Assembly (NCBI GenBank): GCA_964020085.1
Contig: OZ026609.1
Span: 946,201-1,010,200, forward strand
Source of the DNA: Micromussa lordhowensis
Taxonomy: Eukaryota; Cnidaria; Anthozoa; Scleractinia; Lobophylliidae
Direction: 5' to 3'
Length of the DNA: 64,000 bases
Part shown: piece after piece, positions 10,712 through 24,400 of the stretch
How the letters are laid out: the number at the start of each line of letters is the position of its first letter
Position numbering within the stretch: position 1 is the stretch's first letter
The notes under the pieces: model-generated
Seen by the model: only the letters and a program-made list of their open reading frames with translations
Database searches by the model: none
Told to the model about the DNA's origin: nothing
Translations under genes and position numbers: made by a program

Positions 10712-13700
10712 CTTCGAACAACCCGGGCCTGGTCATCTGCCCTATCATTGTTCATTTTATGACTTAGCGCGCGCTCGATGCATGACGTGGCGTGTGAATT
10801 TGCGTGCGCAGTAAGGATGCGCAGAACAACTGACGCGAACGTGCTTAAATCAATGGTTGATTGAGTGATTGATTGACGACTGCACTGTCTTTTGTTGCTG
10901 TTTCAGAGGGTGTTACTTGTGAAGGTGTTGACTGCCCAAATGGTAAACAGTGCGCTCTAAAGGGCAATGGTCGTCAATATAGCTGTGTAAGTACCACAAG
11001 TGATACATGCTCGCCAAATCCTTGTCAAAATGGCGGAATCTGCAGCAGCAACTCTGGAAGTTTTACTTGCAGTTGTGCTTCAGGTTACACTGGTGACGAC
11101 TGTGGAACAAAAGGTATGATAGACTTATGTTTTTTGTTTCTTTTCTGCTGGGGTAGGGAGGCGTTGGTATTGTAAGAAACAGTTTAGAAAATGACCAACC
11201 TCGCCTTAGTTTAAAAATTTATTTAATCGTGTAAGCATTTTGAATTCGGAATTGGAACATATTCTTTTAATGTTTCTTCTTTCTTTTATCGAAACACCTT
11301 TAGATCCATGCTTACCCAATCCTTGTCAGAATGGTGGAACCTGCAGCAGTAGCTCTGGAGGTTTTACCTGTAGTTGTGCTTCAGGGTACATTGGTGATGA
11401 CTGTAGCATAACAAGTTCTAGTAATCTACAGGTATCAACATCTCAAAAGGAATCCCCACAGACATCTGTGGGATATTCATCACAATTATCTCAACAGCAT
11501 TCCATAGCGACCACACAAGAGAAGCAAGAGCAGTTAATGGATTCATCAACACAAACACAAAGATCAACTCACCAAACATCGGAATCCCAACAGGCTTCCA
11601 AACTATCATCATTGGAACATTTGCCCCTGGCAGCTCAGCAGCATTCAACAATTGCAACACAACCACACTTGTCCCAGCATCAGCAATCAGTGACACAGAT
11701 CTCGTTACCGTCTTTGCAAACATTGAAAACAACGCATCCACTACAACAGCAGTCAGTGGGGACGTCTTTACGTACTCCAGTGCCACCTCAATCATCTTAT
11801 CAACCATCTGGCTCATACACACTGGCACGATCACTGGAGGCATCTCCACAATCAACGCAGCAAAGATTATCACAACAAACCAAGGTTTTATCATCTCTCA
11901 TCATGCAACCATCACCAACGACATCAAAAGAAGATGTGAGATCTTCTGGTCCATCACAGCCACAACAGCAACAAAATCTATCCAAATACCTAAATTCACA
12001 AGCAACAAAATCTTCTTCAGTGTCACCCATGGCGCATGTGATGAATGGGTCGAGCATTATTCTAAGTATGGAATATCTCTATTCGTCACAATTATCTGAA
12101 CAACATTCCATAGTGACAACACAGGCGAAGCAACAGCAGTTAATGTATTCACCAACACAGATACAAAGAGCCACTCACCAAACATCGGAATCCCAACAGG
12201 CTGCCAAACCATCATCATTGGAACATTTGTCCCTGGCGGCTGAGCAGCATTCAACAATGACAGCGCAAACACAATTGTTCCAACACCAGCAATCAGTGAC
12301 ACAGATTTCATTACCTTCTTTGCAAACATTGAAGACGACGCATCCACTACAACAGCAGTCAGTGGGGACATCTTTACGTACTCCAGCGCCACCTCAATCA
12401 TTTGGCTCATACTCACTCGCTCAATCACAGCAGGAAACTCGGCTTCTTTCTGTTTCGCAACAAGCCGCATTGCTGGTATCAGTGGAAGTGTCTCCACAAT
12501 CAATGCAGCAAGGATTATCACAACAAACCAAACAAATAACAGGACAGCCACTAGCGACTCTGCAACCATCACCAAAGACATCAAAAGAAGAACTGAAATC
12601 CTCTGATCTATCGCATCTACAACAGCAACAAAATCAATCCAATTATCTAAATTCACAAGCAACAAAATTAAAAGCTTCTTCAGTGTCACCTGTGACGCAT
12701 ATGATGAATGGGTCGGGCATCATTCCAGGTATGGAATATCTCTATTAACTTGATGCACGCCCGATCAGGATTGAGGCTGACAGTAAAACATAGAATGCAT
12801 AAATTACGCAGAGAATGCACAGAGAAGTCTCATTATAACTTAAGTTGACTTGTACTGATACTAAGTGGACAAATATGGTTTGTGAGGGTGGCGTAGCTTC
12901 CCTACCTCGTCCCCCGTCGATATGGCTTTACTCAGTCAGAAAACAGTGAAAGCACTGATTTCTATGATATTGTGGCATCAACTATTCGCTGTATTTTTTA
13001 AGTTTGCAATTTCTATCTGCTTCCATTTTTTTAGTTCACGGTAACTGGAGTAGCTGGTCTCCATGGCCCAATTGTAACAAGCCGTGTAACGGTGGAAACA
13101 AGACAAGAAAGCGCCTGTGTGATAATCCTGTACCCGCTTTTGGCGGGAAAAACTGCCAAGGTCCGATAACTGAAAGTGAGCCCTGTAATTTGTACAAATG
13201 TCCAGGTATGCATTTTCTCGATGGGGTTTAATATGATTTTATTTGAAGGAACCCAGCTCTCAACCCGTGAGAAATAGACAATAAGAAAATGTGTGACTGA
13301 AAATACCTTCTTTTTATAGATTAAAAGGGCTTAAAAGAAAACCCAGGCGAAGATCGTGCAAGTCATTTTTTTTGGAATCAAGGACAAAATCCTTGGGACG
13401 AATTTGCACAATTTTGACGCTTTAGCACACACGCAAGACGCGATTACAGCTTCACCTGCCTAGTTTCTCCCCCCACCCCACATTACAATGTGTCTAAACA
13501 TTGTATTAGGTGAAGAGGCGTTAACAACAAAGCGTTTTTAAAATGATAGCGGTGCTTTTTCAAACACCAGTTTGAAAACATCAGTTACATCAGTGTCCCA
13601 AGAAGTTTTGTCCAATATTGTATTTACTTTTCGCGACCAACAACCCAATTGTATTTATTTATTTTGTCAATATTTAACTGCATATGTATATTTGCCAAGA

Positions 13701-16700
13701 CCTATCTTACCGCTGAATGGTTCTCTTATTCCTGCTTAAGAGCAGCCGTTGCATTAGTTATAGATCTGTTTGTTTTTCCGTAGCTGAAATGATAAATTAC
13801 AAGGTCAGGTTCAAGGAAAAAACTTGGAGCAGTGATCTAGCAAATCCTGATAGTTTACTGTACAGGGAGCTTGAGGAAGAAATTAAGGAAATGGTAATTA
13901 TGCATGTTGCGTTGATTAGTTTATACTGGGGTCGATAAATGCGATGAAGGTAAATATAGAAACTTATTGTCCAGGGCGTAATCATGAAGAGCCAAAGTCC
14001 AGAGTATACGGTCAAGATTAGACATAACATTGTTTTGACAAAAGAGCAGATTAAAAAGTTAATTTCTTGCCTTGAAGGCTGATTTTCATAAACGCTTTAG
14101 CATAAGCATAAACCGACAACATAGAGGCAGCAAGATGTTGATAATAAGCGCAGTTTTTTAAAGCAGATGTCCTAACAAAAGACGTGACTTACTTATGCGC
14201 TAGCGAACATCAGCCGTTGAGTAATACTGTTAAGCATAATCAAGTGATTTATATTATTTGCTCTTTACTACAAACTTTAGATTGTGATTTTTTATAAAAG
14301 AAACGGCGAAGACGTGACTGTCAAAGTCTTATATTTCAGGTAATTCTCTTTCCCTCTTCAGTAATTTTAGAGTTTCATAACGTTTCGATTGAAGTGACTG
14401 AAGTATTTGGCACCGATATTGCAGCATAACCCCGTATTAACACAGACGTCACAATAGTAAATGAGTAGTTGTACTTTTAGAATAAGAAAGCAATTTTTGG
14501 ACACCACCACGCAGAAGCATGGGACACTGTATGGTAAAACATAGGTCCTCAAAGCGTGCAGAGTACAGTGACAATAGGAGATACGTTTTATTCTTTTTCT
14601 TCTTTTTATAATCAGGTAACACATGTTATGCCATTGTTGTGCCAAATGGTTTGTCCTTCAATATAGGACTCAGTGCTGTCTTCTGGCTTGTTAAATTATT
14701 TTGAATGTCTGATCGAGTGGCGTGTAACTTGACTTTTTTTGTTCCAAGAATCGTTAATTATTGAGAAATCTTCCCGACAAATTAAATATGAATTAGGCAA
14801 AAAAATTATTTCCCATAGGTGACGACAAACGGTGGTCCATTTATTCATTCATGATAAAAAAAGGACCAGTACTCTACTGAGCTATAGAAAAGGCTTCTAC
14901 TTCATTTCGGGGAACCCAGTGACAAATATTTTGTTTTCTTCATTAAGGAAAGGAAGCGTCATAGCTAGTTTCAACGTCAGCTACTCGTCCATTGATTCGC
15001 TGCAGATTGTCATCTTCCAAGAAGAACTAGCCGGTGGAATGCTGGGTAATTCGTCAGCGGAATTACTCAACATTACAAGCAATTATGGTAATTCTAATAA
15101 ACAAACGAGTTTGTAAATTCATTTGAACCCTTTTAATTCGAGCTCGGCTATTTTGAATTTCCGTTATTTCGAACTCTAAATAGTTTTCCTTGGATTTGCT
15201 CTTCAGTCATTTATGTCGACTATCTCGAAGTCCCGCTTTTTCGAATTATTTTTTGCTTCCCATTAGAGTTCGAAATAGCGCAGTTCAACTGTGTACAATT
15301 CTATGAATTGCGCTTATCCAAGAGGCACAAATGCTGACGCTTCAAATATGAACAGCATCGCGTCACAGTTCCTGCGACCAAAATGAATCAGGTGAAACCT
15401 TGCAATTAGCATTAAAGAAATTGAACCATTCAAGAATTAAGTTGTGACGTACAATCTTTCTTGCTCAGTGTCAGATTTTGTCTCAATACGGTTGCACCTT
15501 ATGATGTGGGTCTACTCCTCCATGAGAATTTCTTATTAAGCTCACAATCAACGCTATAGTTAACATTTAATGACTGGTCCCTTGGGGAACAGTGAATTTT
15601 GTTTCCCGAGAATCATTGAGATTCGAGGGAAACAAAATTCACTGTTCCCCAAGGGACCGGTCATTAAGTGATTTGTTATATAGCAAAACAAAACAAAAGC
15701 AAATTTTGAAAAACGCGCTGAGATTCGAGCGATAACATCAGGCCACGTGCAACAGCGGTCAACATTTCGCGGGGAACAGTGAACTACTTCTCGTTTGACG
15801 TCATAGTTTTCCCAATGTTGCCCACTCATGGCATTTGAACTAGCCAATAAATGGGCGCGCTTTAGCGGGAAAAACGCCAGCTATATAACAATTTCTATTG
15901 TTTTCTTACAGTTCCAAATGAAGCTCCGGTTATTCTGGAATCAAACAGTACTACTTCAACGACTATCAAACTTAAGTGGTCAGAGGTTAGACAACTGAAT
16001 TCAGCTCCACTTCTTGGCTACGTTATCGTGTACAAGGAAATCGATAAGAAGTTTCACGTCAATGCAATGAAATCAGTGGCCCCTGTACCTCGTGAAGTAA
16101 TGTTGGAAGATTTGAAAAAGTTTACAAACTATACCATACGTGTGTACGCTTTTACAAGAAATGGAAACGGAGTGCCGAGTGATGCAATCTCTTTGAGAAC
16201 CCAGGAAGACGGTGAGTCTACTGTAACAGCAGTACGTGGTTCAGTCTTAGCTGAAAAGTAGCTAAGAAATTGATATGAGGTCCTTAAGCCAAGTCAAATG
16301 ATCTGCTATTAATTGGACGTCTTTGCCCAATTCGGCAAGACAACGATCTGTCTTTCGCAGTAAAAAGTAAAATAATGATAATTTGGCTATACTTTGGATA
16401 ATTATCATACGAGCGCTGTTGTTGATGATGATGATAATTATGGAAACGACATTGACGACGCTGATATTATGATGATAATGGCGACAATGACGATACTGAC
16501 TAAAATACAGAAGGACTGAAGATGAGGTCAACGATGATGCTGCTGCTGTTGCTGATTATAATGATGAAAATGAAAATAATGACATTGGTAAAGTAAAAGT
16601 TTGCCTCGTGCCAAGTGCCGGAGGGTATCCCGGTTTCTGCTGCACTAAGCGAATAAGAGTATCTCTACTACACCAATCTGTCATTCAATTATTTGTCTCT

Positions 16701-18386
16701 TTTTATTGTCATCAGTTCCGAGTGAATCACCACCAAACATTGTTATCAAACCTACGAGTTCGAGTACGATTGGAGTGTCCTGGAGGCCAATCAACCAAGC
16801 ACACGTGCATGGAATACTGTTAGGATACGAGGTTAGATACACAAAAAGTGACGAAATACCACTCAGCTGGGAAACCAAGACATTTGATGTAAACGCACGG
16901 AAAACGGTGCTACGTGATTTGGCGAAATTCTCGCCTTACAAGGTGGTGATTTGCGGCAAGACATCAAAAGGTTGTGGCAAGGAATATTCAGCCACTGTTC
17001 ACACCTGGGACGATGGTGAGTTGGATACCAACCGGTTATGTTACTGAGAGGTCCAATATTTGTTTTTAAAGGACCTGTAATGCCACCGACGGCACATCTT
17101 AAAAACTCTCGCGCTAGAAATCGATCTGAATTTTCTCAAATCTAAACCATCCTAATTTCCTTTATCTATTATGACACCTTTGACAGTGCATCCTTTGCGA
17201 ACCATAACTTTGAGATTTATTGCGACTTTTTGTGATTTGTGCCGTCCTCTGCAAAAAAGCAACGTGAAATGACCAAAATTCTGCGTTGTCTGGAGAACGT
17301 GAGGTTAGGTTAGATGACAGGTTAGATGTAAATTTATTATTTAATCGTCGTTAAACGGTCGACACCGTCGTAGTTACGTAAACCCCCTAACATAAAGATG
17401 AACGTTAGATGAGCGAGACCCATGGTTTTTTGAAGACCATTCGCCACCGTTCATCGAGAGTTTAAAGCCACTGAAGCCCTAAAGACTCACGGCACCTCTT
17501 AGCATAAGAAGCGCGTTAACTGACCATTAGCCTTCCAACACATTTGTCGCAGAATTACTGTTAATATCTCCAAATGAAAGAGCAAGTTCTAGGGCAATGA
17601 TAATATATTCCAGAAAAATGCATTGTTTTGCTTTACTGAAAATCATGAGACTTGTTGCAGTGATAAAGGCTAGAATGAAATAAGAAACAAAACAACAACA
17701 AGTGTCCTATCTTTACGTAAAATTTTTTACGTCTCAAGACGAATAATAGCGTGATATCAGTACTTTCTGGCAGTACCAAGAATCTTATAATTTATTGGCA
17801 GCTCTTATAATTTATGGGCTTCCTTTGTGGCAGTCTTTTGTCTGATATGCACATTTAAAACATTCCCACCCGTTACTATAGTTACATTGACTACCAGACT
17901 ATTATTTTGCAATTGGGCGCCTTTACTCTCTCATCTCTCTAAGGTTGAGTTAGGTCTCAGAAGTAGGTGTGAAGTGATTCGTTCCCTTCCACCGATTTTG
18001 ATCAGTTTTTTGCTTACATGTTTCTATTTGAATCTGGTTATTTGTATACTTAATTGTTACAAAGATAGCACACGGGATTACGAGATTGTATCTGAGTCAG
18101 ATATTAAACTTATTGATGTTAATGCGCCATTGCTACTCGCGCCTGCTGGTTAGCAGACTAGCCTTGTTGAAATTCAATCCCAGTCTTTTGCAATTGTATG
18201 AGGTGAGCATTGAAAACATTCCCGCACGCTAATATAGTTACGTTGACTACCAAAATCATCGAGTGATGTGACCAATATACGAAATAATTCATATATGAAC
18301 TGCGGTTGTAGATGAAAGTGAAGAAGGATCATCGCAGTATATTTTCCAATTTAAGCAATTGGAAAGAAGAAGCCTGAAAAAAATCA

Positions 18387-18420
<34 letters not shown>

Positions 18421-21400
18421 GATACCGGTGCGATGCTCTACCAACCGAGCTATGAAGCCACACATAGCGAGGTCAATTTATTGAGTTCATATCTTCCCGC
18501 GAGGAATGAAATGATGTGATGTATATACGAAATAATTCATATATGAACTGCGGTTGTAGATGAAAGTGAAGAATGATCATCGCAGTATGTTTTCCAATTT
18601 AAGCAATTGGAAAGAGAGAAATCATCGACTGTTTGGCGCGCATGATATTTTGTAATCTCCCTAAGGTAAAGTCACATCTTAAAAATAGGTGAGATAGTAT
18701 TCCACTCCCTCGTGCCCAACAGTTCTTTACTTACGTATTTTTATGTGAATATAAGGAAACCTATTTTGTTGGCCAAAATGCCTCTGTAACAAGGATTCGA
18801 GTCAGATTTAAAACAAATTCATGTTGGAATTTCATGGGGGAACAAGGAGATAGCGTTTAGAGGCTTGATTTAGATCTTGGACATTACCCTTACCTGAAGG
18901 CTTGAAGTAGACAATAAAATCCGTTGACAGTTATTCCACCAACTGTTTTCTAACTGTTTTCTTTTCGTTCCTCTCCTAAGTACCCAGCATGCCTCCACAA
19001 AATGCGACAGCTCAAAACCTGACATCCGAATCAGAAATCTATGTCACTTGGACCAAAGTCCCTGGCGGTCACGTCAACGGCATTCTTTTAGGCTATTCCT
19101 TGAAGTATCAAAGAATTCTAACAGGCGACAGAGAAGTGTTTGACACAGACGAGCATGTACTGAAAGTAAAACCAAACGATCACTCGATTAAACTTCTTGT
19201 TCAAACGTACTCGACTTACAGGATTCAAGTGGCGGCTTTTAATCGAAAAGGAGTTGGACCTTATAGTCTTGTCTATGCAGGTTGGTGCTTGTAATTGAGT
19301 GTACGTATGTAGTGGGAGGGGAGTAGATAAAGGGACAAAATGTGGCTGATCATGAATAGGTAAAGTGTTGGACTGTACGCTGGACTGGCAGCCTCGCGAT
19401 CAAGCTCTTTCGTCTGTTTTGTCCACTCTCTCCCACAATGTTCCCCGGTTGTATTCCTTAGCATGGTTACAAAGTGGCCAAATGTTTCCGCTTCCCTTCA
19501 TTTGGGATTGGTAGCTATGATCAAGTAGATATTTGGGGAGCAGGGATGCGCAGTGGTGAAAGTGCTCGTCGCCCACAATGTGCCCCGGGATCGATTCGGT
19601 CCAGTGGCATATGTGAGTTGAGTTTGTTGTTGGTTCTCGCCTTGCTCCGAAGGAATTTCTTCCAGAGACTTTTGTTTTCTCCCCTCCACAAACACCAACT
19701 TAACATTTTCAAATTCCAATCTAACTTGGATAAAGGATCATCTACCTCTCTAAATTTATTTATTTACTTAAGATTTTAGTTGTCAATTAAAATATTTAGA
19801 CAATTCGATTACGCGGTGTGAAATTTCACAATGCTTTTATATGTTGTTGGATAAAGAAACCTGTCGCTGTCCTAAAGTCCTTTACACGAACTTCTGGTCG
19901 ACACCTCCTTACCTGATGGTGAACGAAGAAGACAACAAACTTGAGGGAATCTTCAGCGAAATCGTCACAGATATGATCCACACAGCTTGTGGGATTTGTC
20001 CTGGACACGGGGACACAGGGCATACCAAAATCGACATTGTTTCAAATGGCAAACAAAGATCGTCTGCAAAGAGAAACATCTTAGAAGTTCTCAACGACAT
20101 CGATGACGTCCCACAGATTAGTTTTCCAATCTACGGTAACAAATACATCACAAGATATATGGCGGATTATGCCTATATCAACCTTGTGGAGTCGCCTGGA
20201 GTGGCTTTTATTGCGACCAGTCGTCCCCCCGGATCTGCTGCTATGAACATGATAAACGCGGTCTTTGAATGTGCTCCAATGATTGTGTTGTCGGCATGCA
20301 TGGCTTACATATCGGGATTTGTTATTTGGGCATTGGTAAGTAGATGCTTCCCCCGGTCGTGAGTGTAATCTGATACCCGCTTGGGAGGTTCCGTTTATCA
20401 TCCCATCAGTCTTTTTTGTCGCTCCGAAAAAATGGAATTCGCTACGTACCAGCCCCGGGGGGTACTTAACAAAGGCCCTTGTAAATACCTAAATGACCGA
20501 TTTCCCTACCCTTTTATATACCTCAACTAGTGAAATCCCTACCCTTTTATATAACTGAAGCCTGAAAAAGGTACCCCTTTCGGGTGGAGCCTCCCCGTAT
20601 AGGCCATTATAGGGAGTACCCCTCCCCCCCTCCCCCCCGGGCGTACCAGACAATCTAATCTGATCCATCAGTAATCTGTTCAATTTGTGATTTTAGTTCC
20701 GTTTTCATCTACTGTTAAACGTTTCATTCAAATTGATTCTGATTGTAACGCCCGATAACCCATTGTAGAATTCATAGGCTAATGTGTGTCTAGCTCTTTT
20801 CAGGCTGGGCTTTTTGATCGCTTAAGAGAACAGCCAAGCTGTGGTAATAAAACTTTGAGCGTATATTGATATATATTGATAATGTGTGCTTTGCGTTAAC
20901 CAAGATGAGATGATGATGTCATCATAGATGTGCTCTCCAGCCTAATCATTAGAGGATACCTCCTAACTGCGGTCCTTGGCATAAAACAGCATTTGCAATA
21001 TTTCATTTTTTATTTTTCAGGAATCAAAGTATAATCCTGAGGAATTTCCACCCAATTTTATTGGAGGTATTGCAGAAGGATTCTGGTGGTCTTTCATCTC
21101 CATGACAACTGTTGGGTGAGTGTATCATAGCAAAATCACTTCGTGTACTTGCTCTTCGATACACGTCCTTTATATAACGAGTGTTGATACAATGAAATGG
21201 AGTTTTCCGGGCCGTTTTAAAATTCCGGCTACATGCTCCGCTTTTTCCTATTTGTTCACGAATACACGTATATAATAAATCCACAGTGTTATCAGACTGG
21301 AATTCTTCCGTGTAATTATAAATAAAGTTCATGGTATATCAAATAGCACGCCCAATTATCCTGTGAAATTGACCTTCCGTCTTTTTGGCTGATATTAATT

Positions 21401-24400
21401 TGTTTGCGTGTTTGTTTTAGGTATGGAGACCGGTCACCTCGCTCTATCCCTGCTCGTATTTTTGGTATCATATGGACGTTAATTGGACTCGTCATAATAT
21501 CAATTCTGATTGGAGCACTTGCCTCGACTCTCACATCTGTTACGGTGGAACAACCCATCATACTATATGGTACAAAGGTAAATTATCGAAAGCTCATACC
21601 CTGTTGCATCAATAGAATGTGGATGACATAGACAAATCTGCGGGGCATCTTTTTCTCGACTTTGCAGATATGTTTACCAGCGGTTAGCCTGCTTTTTAGC
21701 TCTCTCGTTCCAATATATGAGTCTGGTATCTATATTTACCTGTACACTTGACCCTAGACAACTCAGAAAACCCTCGGAACGAGACCGAAAGCTGGAAATT
21801 AAGTCTAACGCAGTTTGATATGATCTGTTCAACGTAGATTGGAGCCATCCAGGACTCTGTGGAACATCGCCTGGGAATTCTCAAAAACGCAAAAGTAAAC
21901 GAAGGTATGCATGAGTACTTAATGAAGAGGTTGACACATCCATAGCTATACCTCATTGATCACTGTATGGTACAAGGGTAAATTATTAAAATAGCCAATT
22001 CAATTCCAAAGTTAAAATTTGACGAGCAAGCTACCCATTCCTCAGTCTGGCCAAAGATACTAGCGATGGCTATAACATCCAAACGCGACAATTTCTGCTA
22101 CAGGGTTCTCACTCAATCTGGGGAAAAAATTGGTACCGGCAACTTGTCAGCCGGAAAACTCACAAAACGCCGAGAAGTAAGCTGCCATGGATAAGGGAAC
22201 GGGTGTGGAAAGTAAAATTCTCATAGTCACCATTTGCTAAAAAAAATCCCTAGATTATAAAACGGTGGCTTCGATACCATAGATGGACCAAACGTTCACA
22301 ATCGCTATATAATGAAACACTGTTCCTTTTCTGAGACAAATAGTACACTGATAGCTTTTATTTATTTAATCTTCTATCATAACTATTTCTTATGTTCTTC
22401 CATGATTATTTCATCCTCAGTGCAAAGATATAGCAATGTGGAAGAAATACGAAGAGCACTAGAGGATGGGGAAATCGATGGTGCTCTGTTAGACACTTAC
22501 GTTGCCGCAGAATATAAAGAAACACTTTTCAGTGACAGAATATTTGTGAAAGAGATTTTGGACCGACCATTTGGTTATGGAGTGCTGCTGTCAGGAGCGG
22601 CTGTTAATGTGGAACAAAGATGTCGGGACTACATCGACTTGCGAATAAGTGACATATTCCGTATCATCCAAAATATGACAGAAACACTCGACGTAAGTGA
22701 TTTTGAAGCAACAATTATGACCAAGCTGGTTATATAATTCCCGTGGATTTATGAGATCTTTTTGAAACATGTTATTGGACTTCTGTGAATACATTTCCAC
22801 TGATATTTCTCCGGGCAGTGTTCGCCACTTAATAGACGTTGCCAAAATCAAGACATCCAATCAAGACTTTGGCGAGTAGTAGGCGACACTGCGCGGCGAA
22901 AAGGCTACACTACAGAAAAATAATTTCTTTAAAAGTTGAAGTGTCTGTTGGTTAGCATGTCAGTCCACCCTTATTCTTGTATGTAACAATAATGTAACAT
23001 TTAACACTCTATTATTAACCGAACCACTATTTTCAACCCATGGGCATCTCTGTAAGTGTCATATGAATGACCCTGGACATTGTCGTTAATTTTCTCTCCT
23101 TGACGTGTTCGTTTTTTCCACAGGCGCCCGCTTCAGATGCCGAGGTGGAGCAAAGTACGGGACTATTTGATAGCTCATCTTATATGTTTCGCATGTCTAT
23201 TATTGCCCTGGTTAGTGCCTTGGGCGTGGCTATCTGTATCGGACTTGCCTACCAGTATGTGATGTTTGTTCCCCGACGAAAGAGAGGTATAGGAAAGTCA
23301 TTGTGCTTGCAATAAAACGACAGGACGCTATAGTTATACGTTAGACAAGAAACGCAACAGCAGTAATAATCATAAGTAATGATAATAGGACTGAGTGGAG
23401 TCCAATTCGGTCTGTAATCATACGAGTGATAACAAAATCGGACGACCGAGCAGCGGGAGTCCGATTTGTTAATCACGCGTATGATTATAGACCGAATTGG
23501 ACGACACGAAGTCTTATTACCAATTAATCATAAAAATTACAATTTCCGAGAAAGAAGAATAGCCAAGTTATGAAAGATAGGGAAAATTTGCATTAAAATA
23601 CCTACAAAGGAGATGTAAACATTCTAAGGCCACCGCACCTACTACCGGCAATTAGGCGCCAAAAACGCAAAAGCAAGCGTGTGCACGCACGCACATAATT
23701 ACAACTTTGAATGTTATTGGCTGATTTAAACTACAACTTCGAATGTGATTGGCCTATTGAACTGTTCCATAACAAACTGTCCAATAACAAACTGTCCGAT
23801 AACAACTTGGCAAGTGAATTAGTGGAAAATAGGAGTTTTTTAAACCAATCACAATCGAGGAAATTGTCATTTTTATGATTAAGCTAGTTAGAGTCAAGAG
23901 CCGGGTTTTGAGTGTTCTTTTACCATTTGATTTAAAAACTTGACAGCTCGGGAATTTGAGAGAATTTGAGAGTTTCGGAGATCTAACTTTATCTGCACGT
24001 TTTGCTAACATATAAGGAAACACTGGGATGCTTTTCCACTAAACATAAAGGAAAGCATTGGCGACATCAAGTTATCATTTGACCTTCTTTCCGTAAGAAA
24101 CAATCGAAAACATTAGCTTCGTTTCCGGCCTGTACCTTGGAATTCTTAAGCTTCTGGTTGCGGCAGATTGCAGAATCTTCTAATGCAGCAGCATCTTATC
24201 GCTCTCGTTTGGTGAAGGACAGAAGCGTTAAGGGCGGCCAGGTTGCATATCGCAGGTTCTGAAATCTCTAGAGGAATATGTTCTCTGACGACAAAACTAA
24301 CGCTTTCAGTCGCAACTTATAGCAATTCAGTAATTTTTTCCTCGATGCAATACTGTCATGTTTGAAAATCTTTGCAGTGAGCAGGATTTCACTTAATACG

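Larger units (their letters stand above)
17840..18830 (+). repeat. tandemly duplicated intron segment in gene A, second copy interrupted
   Basis: CATTCCCACCCGTTACTATAGTTACATTGACTACCA (from about 17861) recurs as CATTCCCGCACGCTAATATAGTTACGTTGACTACCA (from about 18209). The following block around CTCCCTAAGGT resumes after 18619. The insertion at 18263-18618 splits the second copy. The equivalent gene B intron (37323-37768) is short and lacks all of this. Confidence 0.6.

Noticed and set aside
11418..12689. Long antisense open frames opposite the stalk exon
   Set aside because: They are by-products of the Ser/Thr/Gln-rich codon composition and repeat with the 606-bp unit. No independent gene features.
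14340..14420. Alternative SEA middle exon in gene A encoding [12 protein letters not shown]
   Set aside because: No usable donor or phase, and gene B has a microsatellite there. The 59-bp exon at 14281-14339 fits phases and matches B and C.
15560..15847. 95-codon minus-strand frame with [18 protein letters not shown]
   Set aside because: Half of it is the translated palindrome at 15567-15667; no domain.
17827..18153. 108-codon plus-strand frame in gene A intron 11
   Set aside because: It lies in a tandemly duplicated intron segment whose second copy does not keep the frame; no domain.
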